DNA of 32,707 nucleotides from Anaerovoracaceae bacterium (GTDB taxonomy: Bacteria; Bacillota; Clostridia; Peptostreptococcales; Anaerovoracaceae): positions 1-32,707 of the forward strand of contig JASBYX010000016.1 of NCBI GenBank assembly GCA_029983755.1, written 5' to 3'. This document shows positions 32,696-32,707 of the stretch, piece after piece; the first letter of the stretch is position 1, and each line of letters starts with the position of its first letter. The notes below the pieces were generated by a model. The model worked only from the letters and a program-made list of their open reading frames with translations. It was not told the origin of the DNA and made no database searches. The position numbers and the translations under genes were made by a program.

Positions 32696-32707
32696 CCGGA
32701 ACACATT

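Overview
The window looks like a chromosomal piece of a low-GC, Gram-positive anaerobe of the class Clostridia. Supporting signs are an ispH gene fused to ribosomal S1 domains, strong AGGAGG ribosome binding sites, several TTG starts, sortase-anchored surface proteins with Lgt, and a clostridial-type Tad/Flp locus with a DUF5702-like gene. The genus cannot be fixed from the sequence; a relative of the Eubacterium/Mogibacterium group is only a guess. I saw no phage, insertion sequence or CRISPR array.

Layout. 1-1120: a small PspC-domain protein, a 330-bp spacer with a hairpin, and an unrecognised 125-aa protein ending at an intrinsic terminator. 1145-4119: an AMP-forming acyl-CoA synthetase followed by an iron-dependent alcohol dehydrogenase. 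4211-8134 (minus strand): the complete riboflavin operon ribD-ribE-ribBA-ribH, driven by a near-consensus promoter and an FMN riboswitch followed by two terminators in tandem. 8260-15003: a Tad (type IVb pilus) operon encoding a TadZ-like protein without Walker A, TadA ATPase, TadB, TadC with a long N-terminal extension, a 57-aa Flp-type pilin, a TadE-like protein, a DUF5702-like protein, and a second TadE-like protein with two Cys/His repeats. 15126-17488: lgt, ychF and an unknown small gene.

17641-23031: a compact sortase pilus operon (backbone pilin, class C sortase, large adhesin-like minor pilin) preceded by a terminator that lies between any upstream promoter and the first start codon. 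23136-23968: a small lipoprotein. 24052-24846: a tRNA operon (Met-Val-Asp-His-Gln-Cys) with a strong promoter and terminator. 24863-31048: rarA, the ispH-S1 fusion with a duplicated acidic tail, and RNase R with a tandem-repeat insert. 31145-32611 (minus): a TrkH/KtrB potassium transporter subunit, with four 14-bp tandem repeats upstream at the window edge.

How it fits together. Two unrelated surface-fibre systems, Tad and sortase pili, lie within 15 kb of each other, with the lipoprotein-modifying enzyme Lgt between them. The least ordinary signals are the leader terminator of the sortase pilus operon, the divergent Tad components, the repeat insertions in two RNA-binding housekeeping proteins, the tandem terminators after the FMN riboswitch, the 14-bp repeats upstream of trkH, and a 9-bp box at the same place inside two promoter spacers.
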